A stretch of DNA of 64,000 bases from Sideroxydans sp. (lineage in GTDB: Bacteria; Pseudomonadota; Gammaproteobacteria; Burkholderiales; Gallionellaceae), in the NCBI GenBank assembly GCA_024636935.1, contig JAGXGC010000019.1, positions 1 through 64,000 of the forward strand. Reading direction: 5' to 3'. The notes under the pieces were generated by a model. That model saw only the letters and a program-made list of their open reading frames with translations, was not told the origin of the DNA and searched no databases. This document shows positions 15,412-25,155 of this stretch, one piece after another; position 1 is the first letter of the stretch, and every line of letters starts with the position of its first letter. Position numbers and translations under genes: made by a program.

Positions 15412-16610
15412 TTGTATTCCAGTCCCATCACTTCACGCACATCGCGCATGGTATCGATCGCCAATTTGCGTGCTTTTTCACAACCATCGGCGATGATGTT
15501 GCGCACCAATGATGGATCATCTAGGTAGCGTTGTGCGCGTTCACGCATCGGGCGCTGCTCGCTCAGAACACCTTCAATGACTGGCTGTTTACATTCAATA
15601 CAACCAATGCCGGCACTGCGGCAGCCCTGCTGCACCCATTGCTTCACATTGTCACCCGAATACACCAGATGCAATTGCCATACCGGGCATTTGTCCGGAT
15701 CCCCCGCATCAGTACGACGGATACGAGCCGGATCGGTCGGCATGGTCTTGATCTTCTTCGCTACCTCGGCCTCGTCTTCACGAAGGCTGATTGTGTTGTT
15801 GTAGGACTTGGACATCTTCTGCCCGTCCAGCCCCGGCATTTTGGAGGCAACAGTCAGCATAGCCTGCGGCTCAGACAGGATCATCTTGCCGCCGCCCTCC
15901 AGATAGCCGAACAGTCGCTCACGGTCGCCGTGGGACAGGTTCTGCTGCTCGTCCAGCAAGGCTTTGGCCGATTCCAGTGCATCGTCGTCGCCCTGCTCCT
16001 GATAACGAGTGCGCAATTCGGTGTAAAGCTTGCCCTTTTTGCTACCCAGCTTTTTGACCGCTACTTCAGCTTTTTCTTCGAACCCATGTTCGCGACCATA
16101 AATATGATTAAAACGGCGCGCGATCTCGCGAGTGAATTCGATGTGCGGCACTTGATCCTCACCTACCGGCACCTGTGTGGCACGGTAGATCAAGATGTCG
16201 GCACTTTGCAGCAAGGGGTAGCCAAGGAAACCATAGGTAGACAGATCCTTACCAGACAGCTTTTCCTGCTGATCCTTATAGGTTGGCATGCGCTCCAGCC
16301 AACCCAACGGGGTAATCATGGACAGCAGCAGGTGCAACTCTGCATGCTCAGGCACGCGCGACTGTATGAACAGCGTGGCATGGGCAGGATCGACACCGGC
16401 CGCCAGCCAGTCGATCACCATGTCCCACACGCTCTGCTCGATGATCTGCGGAGTGTCGTAATGGGTAGTCAACGCATGCCAGTCGGCTGCGAAGAAGTAG
16501 CAGTCGAACTCGTGCTGCATTTGCACCCAGTTCTTGAGCACACCATGGTAGTGGCCAAGATGTAGATTACCTGTGGGACGCATCCCGGATAAAACACGAT
16601 CAGCAAACAT
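15408..16610 (-). CDS. trpS: Tryptophanyl-tRNA synthetase
   Basis: A 400-residue class I synthetase that charges tRNA-Trp. The HIGH-type motif is GNLHLGHYHG near residue 15 and the KMSKS motif is in GLDGQKMSKSYNN. It is about 65 residues longer than the E. coli enzyme because of an insertion after REIARRFN (HIYGREHGFEEKAEVAVKKLG and following, to SEPQAML). This long form occurs in many betaproteobacteria, which supports the assignment of the host. Confidence 0.95.
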   Translation of the reverse strand: MFADRVLSGMRPTGNLHLGHYHGVLKNWVQMQHEFDCYFFAADWHALTTHYDTPQIIEQSVWDMVIDWLAAGVDPAHATLFIQSRVPEHAELHLLLSMITPLGWLERMPTYKDQQEKLSGKDLSTYGFLGYPLLQSADILIYRATQVPVGEDQVPHIEFTREIARRFNHIYGREHGFEEKAEVAVKKLGSKKGKLYTELRTRYQEQGDDDALESAKALLDEQQNLSHGDRERLFGYLEGGGKMILSEPQAMLTVASKMPGLDGQKMSKSYNNTISLREDEAEVAKKIKTMPTDPARIRRTDAGDPDKCPVWQLHLVYSGDNVKQWVQQGCRSAGIGCIECKQPVIEGVLSEQRPMRERAQRYLDDPSLVRNIIADGCEKARKLAIDTMRDVREVMGLEYK

Positions 16611-16628
16611 TATATTTAGACTTCACAT

Positions 16629-17264
16629 TCACAAGAAAAAGTTGATCAGATTGATCACTGCCATCACAGGCGGTGTCAATATCCAGCCCAGCACCGGTGT
16701 GATGGCTAGTCCGATTAGGATGAACAGGCCGTAAGGCTCGATGCGCGAAAGCTGATAAGCCTGACGGTGCGGCAGCAAACTGACTGCGACACGCCCGCCG
16801 TCCAGTGGTGGCAACGGCAACATATTCAGCACCATCAGGATAACGTTGATTTTAACCCCGATTTGGGCCATTTCCATCAGCGGCTCGGAAAAGTAACCTC
16901 CGGGAAAGCTCCAGGCTAGCTTGGCCATTAAAGCCCAGAAGATGGCCATGGCCAAATTGCTGGCTGGGCCAGCGATAGCGACCCAAAGCATGTCCTGCTT
17001 GGGACGGCGCAAGGCAGAGAAGTTGACCGGCACCGGCTTGGCCCAGCCGAACAGGATACCGCCCAGCACCAAGGTCAACATCGGCAGAAGAATAGTGCCG
17101 ACCGGGTCGATATGTTTAATGGGGTTGAGCGTGATGCGTCCTTGTTGGTAGGCGGTCATATCGCCAAAATGTCGTGCAACATAGCCGTGCGCAGCTTCAT
17201 GCAGCGTAATTGCGAACAGGATGGGAATCGCAGCGACAACGATAAGTTGGACTAGGTGCTCCAT
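16629..17264 (-). CDS. Site-2 protease family (M50) membrane protein
   Basis: A 211-residue integral membrane metalloprotease homologue. The zinc motif HEAAHGY lies near residue 22 and the third ligand motif NMLPLPPLDGGR near residue 150; about five or six hydrophobic segments surround them. The family cleaves membrane-embedded substrates, but these short single-domain members are uncharacterised. It follows the Sua5/YciO gene with no gap and precedes trpS by 18 bases, so it belongs to a long leftward operon. Confidence 0.88.
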   Translation of the reverse strand: MEHLVQLIVVAAIPILFAITLHEAAHGYVARHFGDMTAYQQGRITLNPIKHIDPVGTILLPMLTLVLGGILFGWAKPVPVNFSALRRPKQDMLWVAIAGPASNLAMAIFWALMAKLAWSFPGGYFSEPLMEMAQIGVKINVILMVLNMLPLPPLDGGRVAVSLLPHRQAYQLSRIEPYGLFILIGLAITPVLGWILTPPVMAVINLINFFL

Positions 17265-17894
17265 CTATTCTTCAATCCCGAACGGTGTCACATCGCCACG
17301 TCCGGCACGCATCAACTGCGGTGTGGAGCCAGTCAGGTCTATCACCGTGGTCGGCTCGATACCGACCGTACCGCCTTCGATCACCAGATCGACACGCTTT
17401 TCCAGCAATTCGCGTATTTCTTCCACATCCGTCAGCGGGAAAGGCTCGTCAGGCAGTATCAGCGTCGTACTCAACAGCGGCTCGCCCAACTCTTCCAGCA
17501 ATGCTTGCACCACAGGATGGTCGGGAATGCGCACACCGACCGTGCTGCGCTTGGGGTGTTGCAGGCGGCGCGGCACTTCTTTGGTGGCTTGCAGGATGAA
17601 GGTGTAAGCCCCCGGCGTATTGTTCTTGAGCAGGCGGAACTGCACGTTGTCCACCCGCGCATAGTTGGACAACTCTGACAGGTCTCGGCACACCAGTGTC
17701 AAATGATGCTGTTCATCCAACCCTCGGATCTGGCGGATGCGTGTCACCGCATCTTTGTCGTCCAGATGGCAGCCCAGCGCATAGCCAGAGTCGGTTGGAT
17801 AAACGATCACCGCACCATCACGCAGCATTTCAGCAGCCTGACGGATCAGACGCGAGTTTGGGTTCTCAGGGTGGATATTAAAAAATTGGGCCAT
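17265..17894 (-). CDS. Sua5/YciO/YrdC-family threonylcarbamoyl-AMP synthase-like protein
   Basis: A 209-residue YrdC-fold protein. YrdC/Sua5 enzymes make threonylcarbamoyl-AMP from threonine, bicarbonate and ATP for the t6A37 modification of tRNA; the YciO branch is related with a less certain role. Visible motifs are AVIVYPTDSGYALGC, the basic RQIRG, PGAYTFILQATKEVPRRL and STVGVRIPDHPVVQALL. The form of the N-terminus (MAQFFNIHPENPNSRLIRQA) is like YciO. The ATG at 17894 shares a base with the stop of the PHP gene, so translation is coupled. Confidence 0.85.
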   Translation of the reverse strand: MAQFFNIHPENPNSRLIRQAAEMLRDGAVIVYPTDSGYALGCHLDDKDAVTRIRQIRGLDEQHHLTLVCRDLSELSNYARVDNVQFRLLKNNTPGAYTFILQATKEVPRRLQHPKRSTVGVRIPDHPVVQALLEELGEPLLSTTLILPDEPFPLTDVEEIRELLEKRVDLVIEGGTVGIEPTTVIDLTGSTPQLMRAGRGDVTPFGIEE

Positions 17895-18766
17895 CAGGCA
17901 ACTTTCAGTTGGGTAGGGTCTTGCCAGTGTTGCCACACCGGACGACAGATTTCCGGCAGATCAGGCAGTCGCCCGAGGTCACGGTAACTTTCTTGCGGGC
18001 CGTGGAAATCCGAACCGCACGAGGACAGCAAGTTGAACTCCTCGGCGTAACGGGAGAATTCTGCATATTGGGGTGGCGTATGGCTGCCGGTCACTACTTC
18101 CAGCGCCCCACCGCCCAACTCAACGAATTCTTCCAGCAGTTCGTGCATGGTCTGCTTACCCATGCTGTGGCGTCCAACCATGTAGCGTCCCGGATGGGCC
18201 AACACGGCGATGCCGCCACTGCCACGTATCCAAGAGATGGCATCCGCCAGATCGGCCCATTGGTGCGGAACATAGCCGGGCTTGCCCGCCGCCAGATACC
18301 GATTGAAAACACTCTTCACATCCTTGCAGCGGCCGGACTCGACCAGATGACGGGCGAAATGTGTGCGGCCGATCATATTGGGATTAGTGGTGAATCTGTA
18401 AGCACCTTCCAGCACGCCGCCGATACCGACCTTGGCTAGTTCATCAGCCATCTTCTGCGCGCGCAGACCGCGCCCGCTGCGCACCTCGGTCAGTCCAGCG
18501 ACCAATGGCGGATAGGTCGGGTCGATGTTCAGGCCGACCAGATGCAATGTGTGTTTACGCCAAGAGACGGATATCTCGACGCCGTTGATGAAAGTCATAC
18601 CGAGCTTTTCGGCAGCCGCCCTTGCCTCTTCCAGACCGGCGATCTCATCGTGATCGGTCAGCGCCAGCATGGTCACCCCGCGCTCTGCTGCGCGCGCGAC
18701 CAACTCCTCCGGTGTCAGCGTGCCATCGGAGCTGGTGGAATGACAATGCAGGTCGATATCAAGCAT
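17894..18766 (-). CDS. PHP-domain phosphatase (RNase AM / TrpH type)
   Basis: A 290-residue PHP metal-dependent phosphoesterase. The four PHP motifs are visible: DLHCHSTSSDG at residue 5, LTDHDEI near 38, NGVEIS near 64, and later GGIAVLAHPGRY and GSDFHG. E. coli YciV (RNase AM, Rnm) of this family removes nucleotides from short RNAs and acts on 5' ends of rRNA. Its clustering here with the YciO-like gene is the same neighbourhood as in E. coli, which supports this subfamily. Confidence 0.88.
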   Translation of the reverse strand: MLDIDLHCHSTSSDGTLTPEELVARAAERGVTMLALTDHDEIAGLEEARAAAEKLGMTFINGVEISVSWRKHTLHLVGLNIDPTYPPLVAGLTEVRSGRGLRAQKMADELAKVGIGGVLEGAYRFTTNPNMIGRTHFARHLVESGRCKDVKSVFNRYLAAGKPGYVPHQWADLADAISWIRGSGGIAVLAHPGRYMVGRHSMGKQTMHELLEEFVELGGGALEVVTGSHTPPQYAEFSRYAEEFNLLSSCGSDFHGPQESYRDLGRLPDLPEICRPVWQHWQDPTQLKVA

Positions 18767-19073
18767 CGCCGCCGCCCTTCTTCATGACTTTTCCCTCTTC
18801 GGCGCGCTTGCGGCGCACTTCCTTGGGGTCGGCGATCAGTGGACGATATATCTCGATGCGATCACGCTCGCGCATCACTACATCGGCTTTGCTCAACTTG
18901 CCGAAGATGCCGTACTTGGCTTTATCCGGTTCGATCTCGGGATGTTTTTCAAGAATGCCGGACAGGCGCACGGCCTCGCCCAGCGTAGTACCGGCTGGCA
19001 CTTTGAATTTGAGCAGCGCCTGCTCTTGCGGCAAGGCATAGACCAGCTCGATATCGATGTTTTCGGTGTTCAT
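18759..19073 (-). CDS. rnfH: RnfH-family ubiquitin-like protein
   Basis: A 104-residue UPF0125/RnfH protein with a beta-grasp fold: IDIELVYALPQEQALLKFKVPAGTTLGEAVRLSGIL and KYGIFGKLSKADVVMRERDRIEIYRPLIADPKEVRRKRA. Its role is not firmly known; in E. coli it is encoded beside ratA (yfjG-yfjF), as here. The basic C-terminal tail ends GKVMKKGGGDA. It overlaps the PHP gene by 8 bases and the ratA stop by 4 bases. Confidence 0.92.
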   Translation of the reverse strand: MNTENIDIELVYALPQEQALLKFKVPAGTTLGEAVRLSGILEKHPEIEPDKAKYGIFGKLSKADVVMRERDRIEIYRPLIADPKEVRRKRAEEGKVMKKGGGDA

Positions 19074-19507
19074 GCTGTGGTGTAGATCTTTTCTGCACGG
19101 TGGATGAAAGCATCCACGAAACTGTCGGCGATGTAATGGAACACCGGCCCCACTATCTTTTCCAGCAGCTTGCTGGAGAATTCATAATGCAGACGGAACT
19201 CTATTTTACAGGCTTCCTCGTTCAAAGGGATGAAACGCCAACTCCCGTCCAATTGTTTGAACGGGCCGTCCTTGAGTTTCATCTGGATGGTAAAAGGCGG
19301 TTCGCGAAGATTCTCGGTGGAAAAGTGCTGTTTGATGTGGTGGAAATCGATATGCACCGTGGCATGCATGGTCTCGCCCTGCATATCGTCCACCGAAGCC
19401 CCGCCACACCAAGGCAGGAACTGGGGATATTCTTCGACACGATCCACCAGATTGAACATCTGCTGCGCCGTATGCGCCACCAGTACAGTCTTTTCCACCA
19501 ACGCCAT
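19070..19507 (-). CDS. ratA: RatA / START-domain coenzyme Q-binding family protein
   Basis: A 145-residue single-domain SRPBCC protein of the RatA/Coq10 family: MALVEKTVLVAHTAQQMFNLVDRVEEYPQFLPWCGG at the start and VGPVFHYIADSFVDAFIHRAEKIY at the end. In E. coli RatA was described as blocking 70S ribosome formation; mitochondrial Coq10 homologues bind ubiquinone, so the role in this host is open. It heads the leftward ratA-rnfH operon and is divergent from smpB with 65 bases between. Confidence 0.9.
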   Translation of the reverse strand: MALVEKTVLVAHTAQQMFNLVDRVEEYPQFLPWCGGASVDDMQGETMHATVHIDFHHIKQHFSTENLREPPFTIQMKLKDGPFKQLDGSWRFIPLNEEACKIEFRLHYEFSSKLLEKIVGPVFHYIADSFVDAFIHRAEKIYTTA

Positions 19508-19533
19508 GCTTCATCAAGCCCGTCATCAAAGGC

Positions 19534-19542
19534 TGGTAGAAT
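19534..19542 (+). promoter_or_regulatory. Candidate smpB promoter -10
   Basis: An extended -10 of the form TGgTAGAAT lies at 19534-19542, 31 bases before the smpB ATG, in the 65-base gap shared with divergent ratA. I see no good -35, which is usual for extended -10 promoters. Confidence 0.45.
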
Positions 19543-19572
19543 AGCCCAACCACAGGCAAAACACATCTTCCA

Positions 19573-20022
19573 ATGAGTATCATCCAAAACAAAAAGGCCT
19601 TTCACGACTACTTCATCGAAGACAAGCATGAAGCAGGCATCATGCTTGAAGGTTGGGAAGTCAAAGCCATCCGCGCCGGACGCGTGCAACTCAAAGAAGC
19701 CTATGTGCTGGCCAAAGACGGCGCACTCTGGCTGTTCGGCTCGCACATCAGCCCGCTGCTGAACGCCTCCACCCACATCCATCCCGACCCCGTACGCACC
19801 CGCAAATTGCTGCTGCACAAACACGAGATCGACAAGCTCATCGGCAAAGTGCAATGCGCCGGATTCACCCTCATGCCGCTGAACATGCACTACAAGGGTG
19901 GCCGCGTGAAGTTGGATATCGGGCTGGCAAAAGGCAAGAAAGAGCATGACAAGCGCGCCACGGAGAAGGAAAAAGAATCCAAACGCGAAGCTGCACAAGC
20001 CATGAAGAAAGAGCGGCGATAA
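19573..20022 (+). CDS. smpB: SsrA-binding protein
   Basis: A 149-residue SmpB, which binds tmRNA and delivers it to stalled ribosomes for trans-translation. The start [45 protein letters not shown] is characteristic, as is the basic helical tail ([23 protein letters not shown]) that reads like an mRNA in the decoding channel. The ssrA gene is not seen in this window. The following msrA gene begins 2 bases after its stop. Confidence 0.96.
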   Translation: MSIIQNKKAFHDYFIEDKHEAGIMLEGWEVKAIRAGRVQLKEAYVLAKDGALWLFGSHISPLLNASTHIHPDPVRTRKLLLHKHEIDKLIGKVQCAGFTLMPLNMHYKGGRVKLDIGLAKGKKEHDKRATEKEKESKREAAQAMKKERR

Positions 20023-20023
20023 A

Positions 20024-20608
20024 TTGATTCAAAAGGCTTTTCTTGTATTTATTTTAGGAATTTCCCTCCCCGCTTTGGCTGGACAGAAAGGAAACACCAT
20101 GACCGAGACCAAACAAACCGCCTACCTCGCCGGAGGCTGCTTCTGGGGCATGGAAGAGTTGGTGCGACAGATTCCAGGTGTGCTGGAAACCGAAGTCGGC
20201 TACACCGGTGGCGACGTGCCGAATGCGAACTATGACATCGTAAAGACAGGTAGCAGCGGGCATGCCGAATCGTTGAAGATCGTGTTCGAACCAGCCAAGC
20301 TCACCTACCGCCACCTGCTGTTCGAATTCTTCCGCATGCACAACCCAACCACACGCAACCAGCAAGGCAATGACCGGGGTACGCAGTACCGCTCAGCCAT
20401 CTTCTACGTCAGCGACGAGCAGAAGAACACCGCAGATGAAGTGATCCGCACCGTGGATGCTTCGGGCGATTGGGGCGCAAAAGTGGTCACCGAAGTGGTC
20501 CCGTTCAAAGATTTCTCGCGCGCCGAGGAATATCACCAGAAATATCTAGTCAAGAATCCGCACGGCTACACCTGCCACCTCAACCGTCATTATCGACTAG
20601 GGGAGTGA
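20024..20608 (+). CDS. msrA: Peptide methionine sulfoxide reductase MsrA
   Basis: MsrA reduces the S form of methionine sulfoxide in proteins. The catalytic motif GGCFWGMEE and the downstream NPTTRNQQGNDRGTQYRSAIF are clear. Two starts are possible. A TTG at 20024 adds a plausible signal peptide (IQKAFLVFILGISLPALA, then GQ) that would send the enzyme to the periplasm. The ATG at 20099 has its own AAAGGA site and would give a 169-residue cytoplasmic enzyme of standard length. I give the longer frame but cannot decide between them. Confidence 0.85.
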   Translation: MIQKAFLVFILGISLPALAGQKGNTMTETKQTAYLAGGCFWGMEELVRQIPGVLETEVGYTGGDVPNANYDIVKTGSSGHAESLKIVFEPAKLTYRHLLFEFFRMHNPTTRNQQGNDRGTQYRSAIFYVSDEQKNTADEVIRTVDASGDWGAKVVTEVVPFKDFSRAEEYHQKYLVKNPHGYTCHLNRHYRLGE

Positions 20609-20610
20609 AG

Positions 20611-21072
20611 ATGGCGTTGCGCTTTCTGGATGGTGTCGCACTCACCCTCTGGGTCGGCAGTCTTTGGGCGATCGGCTATTTGGCCGTGCCCATCCTGTTC
20701 AATGCGCAGCCGGATCGCCAATTGGCAGGCATGTTGGCGGGCGAGATGTTCCGCGTACAAGGTTTTGTGGGCATAGCCTGCGGTGTCTATCTACTAGTCC
20801 GCGACGGCTGGAAGTTCGGCAAGCTAGCCTTGCGTCAGCCTGCCTTCCTCGCCATTGCGCTGATGCTGATCATCACGCTTGCGATCCAGTTCGGCATCCA
20901 ACCGATGATGGCAGGATTGAAGTCCCAGGCTTTGCCGCTTGAAGTGATGAAAAGTTCGTTGGCGGATAGCTTCGCCATGTGGCACGGCATCTCCAGCATC
21001 CTGTACTTGATTGAAAGTTTACTCGGCGCATCGGCAATTGCTCTGCACATGCGTGCAGCACACGCTAAGTAA
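20611..21072 (+). CDS. DUF4149-type four-span membrane protein
   Basis: A 153-residue integral membrane protein with four hydrophobic segments at about residues 6-27, 46-66, 77-99 and 122-145. The first reads LDGVALTLWVGSLWAIGYLAVPILF, typical of DUF4149 proteins, whose function is unknown. The ATG at 20611 is preceded by GGGAG. It follows msrA by 2 bases, so smpB-msrA and this gene probably form one transcript. Confidence 0.8.
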   Translation: MALRFLDGVALTLWVGSLWAIGYLAVPILFNAQPDRQLAGMLAGEMFRVQGFVGIACGVYLLVRDGWKFGKLALRQPAFLAIALMLIITLAIQFGIQPMMAGLKSQALPLEVMKSSLADSFAMWHGISSILYLIESLLGASAIALHMRAAHAK

Positions 21073-21170
21073 CATTTCACCGTCAGGCAGATTAACCCAG
21101 ACGCCCCCTTAAATCGTCGCTCCGCATCAGATCAGAACGATGAGTATTCCGTCTAATGGATGATCTGGGA

Positions 21171-23711
21171 TTAATGATGGTTGCGGATGAATTCTGTGAT
21201 TCCCGCAGAAGGCAACGGTCGGCTGATCCAGTAACCCTGAACTTCGTCACAATCCTCCGCGCGCAACATCTCCAACTGCTCTTGAGTTTCGACGCCTTCA
21301 GCGATGACGCGAATGCCGAGTCCGTGAGCCAGATTGATGATGGTACGCACAATGGCGGCATCGTCCGGGTTGTTATTGATGTCACTGATGAAGGACTGGT
21401 CAATCTTCAGCTTGTCGAGCGAGAGCTTCTTCAGATATCCCAAACTGGAATAGCCGGTGCCAAAATCGTCGATCGACAACATGATGCCGAGGCCGCGCAC
21501 TTCTGCGATGAAGGCAAGTGCGACCTGCGCATCATGCAGCATGACACTCTCCGTGAGTTCCAGTTCTAGCGTCCAGTGCGGTAGTGCGGTCTCTTCCAGC
21601 AGTCGCTTCAACAGGGCGGCCAGATGTTTGTCGCGCAGCTGGCGCAGGGATAGATTGACCGCCATCGGGATAGTCTGCAGCCCCAGATCGTGCCAACTGC
21701 GCGCCTGTCCACACGCCGTGCGCAAAACCCATTCGCCTATTGCCACGATGAGATCGCTCTCCTCTGCCAGCGGAATGAACTCGCCTGGCGCCACCAATCC
21801 GCGCCGAGGATGATTCCAACGCAACAGCACCTCCAGCCCGACGATACGGTCATTGCTCAGATCGATCTGCGGCTGGTAGTACAACTCGAATTCGTCACGC
21901 TCCAGAGCAAGGCGCAACTCGCGCTCCATGTCGAAGTGCTGGCGCGCCTTTTCGTTCAACTGTCTGGTGAAGAACTGGAAATTGTTCCGGCCCTGTTCCT
22001 TGGCGTGGTACATAGCCGCATCTGCGTTCTTCATCAATGTCTCGGCATCACTGCCGTCGTCCGGATACATGCAGATCCCGATGCTGACGTCGGTGGACAT
22101 TTCCACACCATCGATGTCGAGCGGTTGCGCCACCGAAGTCAGCAGTTTCTCGGCAACGAACAGTGCGCCGTCCGCGCCTGTCTCTCGTAACAACACGATG
22201 AATTCATCCCCACCCAATCGCGCCACGGTGTCGCCTTCTCGAATCGCCTCGTTCAGGCGTCGAGCTACCACGCGCAACATCTCGTCCCCAGCGTGGTGAC
22301 CTAGCGTGTCGTTGATGTATTTAAAACGGTCCAGATCAAGGAACATCAGCGCAAAACTGTCTTTGTCCCGATGCGCTGCGGCAACAGTCTGTGTCAGACG
22401 GTCCTGCAACAATGAACGGTTAGGCAAGCCGGTCAGCGCGTCGTAATAGGCCAGACGCTGGATATCTTCCTGTGCCTGCTTCCAGTCGGTGATGTCTTGT
22501 ACCGTTCCATCCCCGACACGCGCCACACCATTCCCATCGAAAATGACCTCTGCGCGCTCCCGTACCCATTTCAGCTGTCCGTCGACGAGGATGCGGTGTT
22601 CGATATTGTATGGTTCGCCGAGCATCGCTTGCTCCCATGCCTGTGCCACCATCTCTCGCTCTTCGGGGTGAACGCATGAGATGAACTTCGTGTAGTCAGG
22701 CGCTTGACTACTATCCAAGCCGAAGATGCGATAAGTTTCTTCCGACCAAGTGAGCACGTTGTTAGGTATATCCAGATGCCAGCTACCCACATGGCCCACG
22801 CGCTGTGCCCGATCAAGCGTTTCCTTGCTCAAGCGCAACGCCTGCTCGACTTGATCGCGCTGGGTATTCAGCACCGCAACGCTCAATGCGGTGAGTCCGA
22901 ACATCAGGTTATGCAGCCAGACTAATTGGATCAGTTCCTCCATTTCGGAGGCCGGCAAATCGCCTAAAGCCAGCAAACCTATGATAGAGGCGACGAACAC
23001 AAGTAGAAGTGCGCTGGTGACACAGCGCAAACTGAAGCTGAGCGAGATCCAGATCAATAGCGGAAACAACAGATCGAGGCCCAACATACCGCGCTCGATG
23101 TTGCTGAAAATCAGGGCACAGGCCGTCAACAGCACCGCCAACATCAGCAAGGCAGTGCCCCTGCGCTCACGCGTCCACTCAATCGGCTCGCTTCGACTCC
23201 AAGCGAGAATCGCTGGCGTGAACAGTGCGATGCCCAGTGCATCGCCCATCCACCAGTACTGCAAGGTATAAAGATAGTCTGTCCAAGATGTGTCGAAGGC
23301 TTGCGTGATCCACCAAGCACCGCTCGCCGCCCCGACAATCGCGCTGAGCAATGCGCCAAACAGAAACAGCAGACCCACATCGCGCAGCCTTGCCAAACGC
23401 ATATCAAATCCGCAGCGACGCAACAGGTAATAACCGGCCAGACCTTCCAGTGCATTGCCGATGGAGATGCCGATCACACTGCCGATCGGGAGCGCACCAC
23501 TGACGTTAGCTAGAAATTCACCGAGGATGATGGCCGGAAACACCCGCCAGCCGAAAAGCAGCAAAGCAGCCAGCGCGATACCGGAAGGTGGCCAGAACAG
23601 GGTGACAGTGTCATGAACCAGCGCCAGTGCAAGGCCGAGTTTGGCCGCTAGAAAATAGACCGTACCGACTGCAATGATGCACAGTAGGTCATGCTTTGTG
23701 TAACCGAACAC
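21171..23711 (-). CDS. MASE1-PAS-GGDEF-EAL c-di-GMP enzyme
   Basis: An 846-residue membrane protein. Residues 1-270 are the eight-span MASE1 sensor ([19 protein letters not shown]). A PAS/PAC domain follows ([22 protein letters not shown]). The diguanylate cyclase domain has [11 protein letters not shown] and LGGDEF, an intact active site. The phosphodiesterase domain has EVL in place of EAL but keeps [33 protein letters not shown] and AEGVET, so it may be active. It starts with GTG 7 bases after the pntB stop. Confidence 0.92.
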   Translation of the reverse strand: MFGYTKHDLLCIIAVGTVYFLAAKLGLALALVHDTVTLFWPPSGIALAALLLFGWRVFPAIILGEFLANVSGALPIGSVIGISIGNALEGLAGYYLLRRCGFDMRLARLRDVGLLFLFGALLSAIVGAASGAWWITQAFDTSWTDYLYTLQYWWMGDALGIALFTPAILAWSRSEPIEWTRERRGTALLMLAVLLTACALIFSNIERGMLGLDLLFPLLIWISLSFSLRCVTSALLLVFVASIIGLLALGDLPASEMEELIQLVWLHNLMFGLTALSVAVLNTQRDQVEQALRLSKETLDRAQRVGHVGSWHLDIPNNVLTWSEETYRIFGLDSSQAPDYTKFISCVHPEEREMVAQAWEQAMLGEPYNIEHRILVDGQLKWVRERAEVIFDGNGVARVGDGTVQDITDWKQAQEDIQRLAYYDALTGLPNRSLLQDRLTQTVAAAHRDKDSFALMFLDLDRFKYINDTLGHHAGDEMLRVVARRLNEAIREGDTVARLGGDEFIVLLRETGADGALFVAEKLLTSVAQPLDIDGVEMSTDVSIGICMYPDDGSDAETLMKNADAAMYHAKEQGRNNFQFFTRQLNEKARQHFDMERELRLALERDEFELYYQPQIDLSNDRIVGLEVLLRWNHPRRGLVAPGEFIPLAEESDLIVAIGEWVLRTACGQARSWHDLGLQTIPMAVNLSLRQLRDKHLAALLKRLLEETALPHWTLELELTESVMLHDAQVALAFIAEVRGLGIMLSIDDFGTGYSSLGYLKKLSLDKLKIDQSFISDINNNPDDAAIVRTIINLAHGLGIRVIAEGVETQEQLEMLRAEDCDEVQGYWISRPLPSAGITEFIRNHH

Positions 23712-23718
23712 TGCCTAG

Positions 23719-25152
23719 TTACGCCGGCGTTTTGAGTGCAACAAGAATCTCGTCCAGCATCTTCTTGGCATCGCCGAACAACATGCGGTTGTTCTCTTTG
23801 TAGAACAGCGGATTGTCTACACCCGCATAACCAGAAGCCATGCTGCGCTTCATCACGATGGAGGTCTTTGCCTTCCAGACTTCCAGCACTGGCATACCGG
23901 CAATGGGGCTGGTCGGATCATCTTGAGCGGCTGGGTTCACGATATCGTTGGCACCGATTACGATAGAAACATCGGTATCTGGAAAGTCCGCATTGAGTTC
24001 ATCCATCTCCATCACGATGTCGTAAGGCACTTTGGCTTCAGCCAGCAACACGTTCATGTGACCTGGCATACGGCCTGCCACCGGGTGGATACCGAAGCGT
24101 ACGTTGACACCTTTCTCACGCAGGAACTGGGAGATCTCATTAACCGCATGCTGTGCCTGCGCCACCGCCATGCCGTATCCCGGCACGATGATCACGTTCT
24201 TGGCATCGCTCAGCAGTTCTGCCGTCTCGGCCGCACTGATGGACACTACCTCGCCCACCGGTTGCGCATCTCCGACGGACTTGGCGGGATTACCTCCGCC
24301 AGTACCGAAGCCGCCCGCGATGACGCTGATGAAGTTTCGGTTCATCGCGCGACACATGATGTATGAAAGGATGGCACCGCTGGACCCCACCAGCGCACCG
24401 GTGACGATCAGCAGGTCGTTGTTCAACATGAATCCGGTTGCCGCTGCCGCCCAGCCAGAGTAGCTGTTCAGCATGGATACCACCACCGGCATATCGGCAC
24501 CGCCGATGGCCATCACCATATGGATGCCGAACAGCAGCGCGATGATGGTCATCACAGTCAAAGCTGTCATGCCTGCACTGGTCGTTTCTGCATGCAGGAA
24601 CTGGTAACCGAAGGCGATGACGACCACCAGCCCGATCAGATTCAGAAAGTGACGTCCCGGTAGCAACATTGGTTTGCCACCGATCTTACCCGCCAGTTTG
24701 CCAAAGGCGATAAGTGAGCCGGCGAAGGTGACCGCGCCGATCAGGATGCCGACGTAGACTTCGATCTCGTGGATCGCTTTTTCAGCATGCGACAGACCCA
24801 CTGCCGCCATCGGATCGATGTAATTGGCGAAGCCGACCAGACAGGCAGCCAGACCGACCAAGCTGTGCATCAGCGCGACCAGTTCCGGCATCTGCGTCAT
24901 CTGCACCTTACGGGCGGCGTACAAGCCGATGCTGCCACCCACCGCCATCGCACCGATGATCCATGGCAAGCCGGCCATGGTGACGCGTGGGCCAAACACT
25001 GTAGCCAGTACGGCAATGGTCATGCCGATCATGCCGTAGAGATTACCTCTGCGCGAAGTCTCGGGATTGGAAAGACCGCCAAGGCTAAGGATAAATAGAA
25101 TCGTCGCACCGAGATAGGAGACAGCAACCAAACTTGAAGACATCATGATCAA
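23719..25152 (-). CDS. pntB: NAD(P) transhydrogenase subunit beta
   Basis: A 477-residue membrane subunit of the proton-translocating transhydrogenase, which uses the proton gradient to make NADPH from NADH. The first 270 residues form about eight or nine membrane spans; the C-terminal NADP-binding domain carries [39 protein letters not shown] and [10 protein letters not shown]. It starts 3 bases after the pntA stop; ATG codons at 25152, 25146 and 25143 are close together. Confidence 0.95.
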   Translation of the reverse strand: MIMMSSSLVAVSYLGATILFILSLGGLSNPETSRRGNLYGMIGMTIAVLATVFGPRVTMAGLPWIIGAMAVGGSIGLYAARKVQMTQMPELVALMHSLVGLAACLVGFANYIDPMAAVGLSHAEKAIHEIEVYVGILIGAVTFAGSLIAFGKLAGKIGGKPMLLPGRHFLNLIGLVVVIAFGYQFLHAETTSAGMTALTVMTIIALLFGIHMVMAIGGADMPVVVSMLNSYSGWAAAATGFMLNNDLLIVTGALVGSSGAILSYIMCRAMNRNFISVIAGGFGTGGGNPAKSVGDAQPVGEVVSISAAETAELLSDAKNVIIVPGYGMAVAQAQHAVNEISQFLREKGVNVRFGIHPVAGRMPGHMNVLLAEAKVPYDIVMEMDELNADFPDTDVSIVIGANDIVNPAAQDDPTSPIAGMPVLEVWKAKTSIVMKRSMASGYAGVDNPLFYKENNRMLFGDAKKMLDEILVALKTPA

Positions 25153-25155
25153 TCC

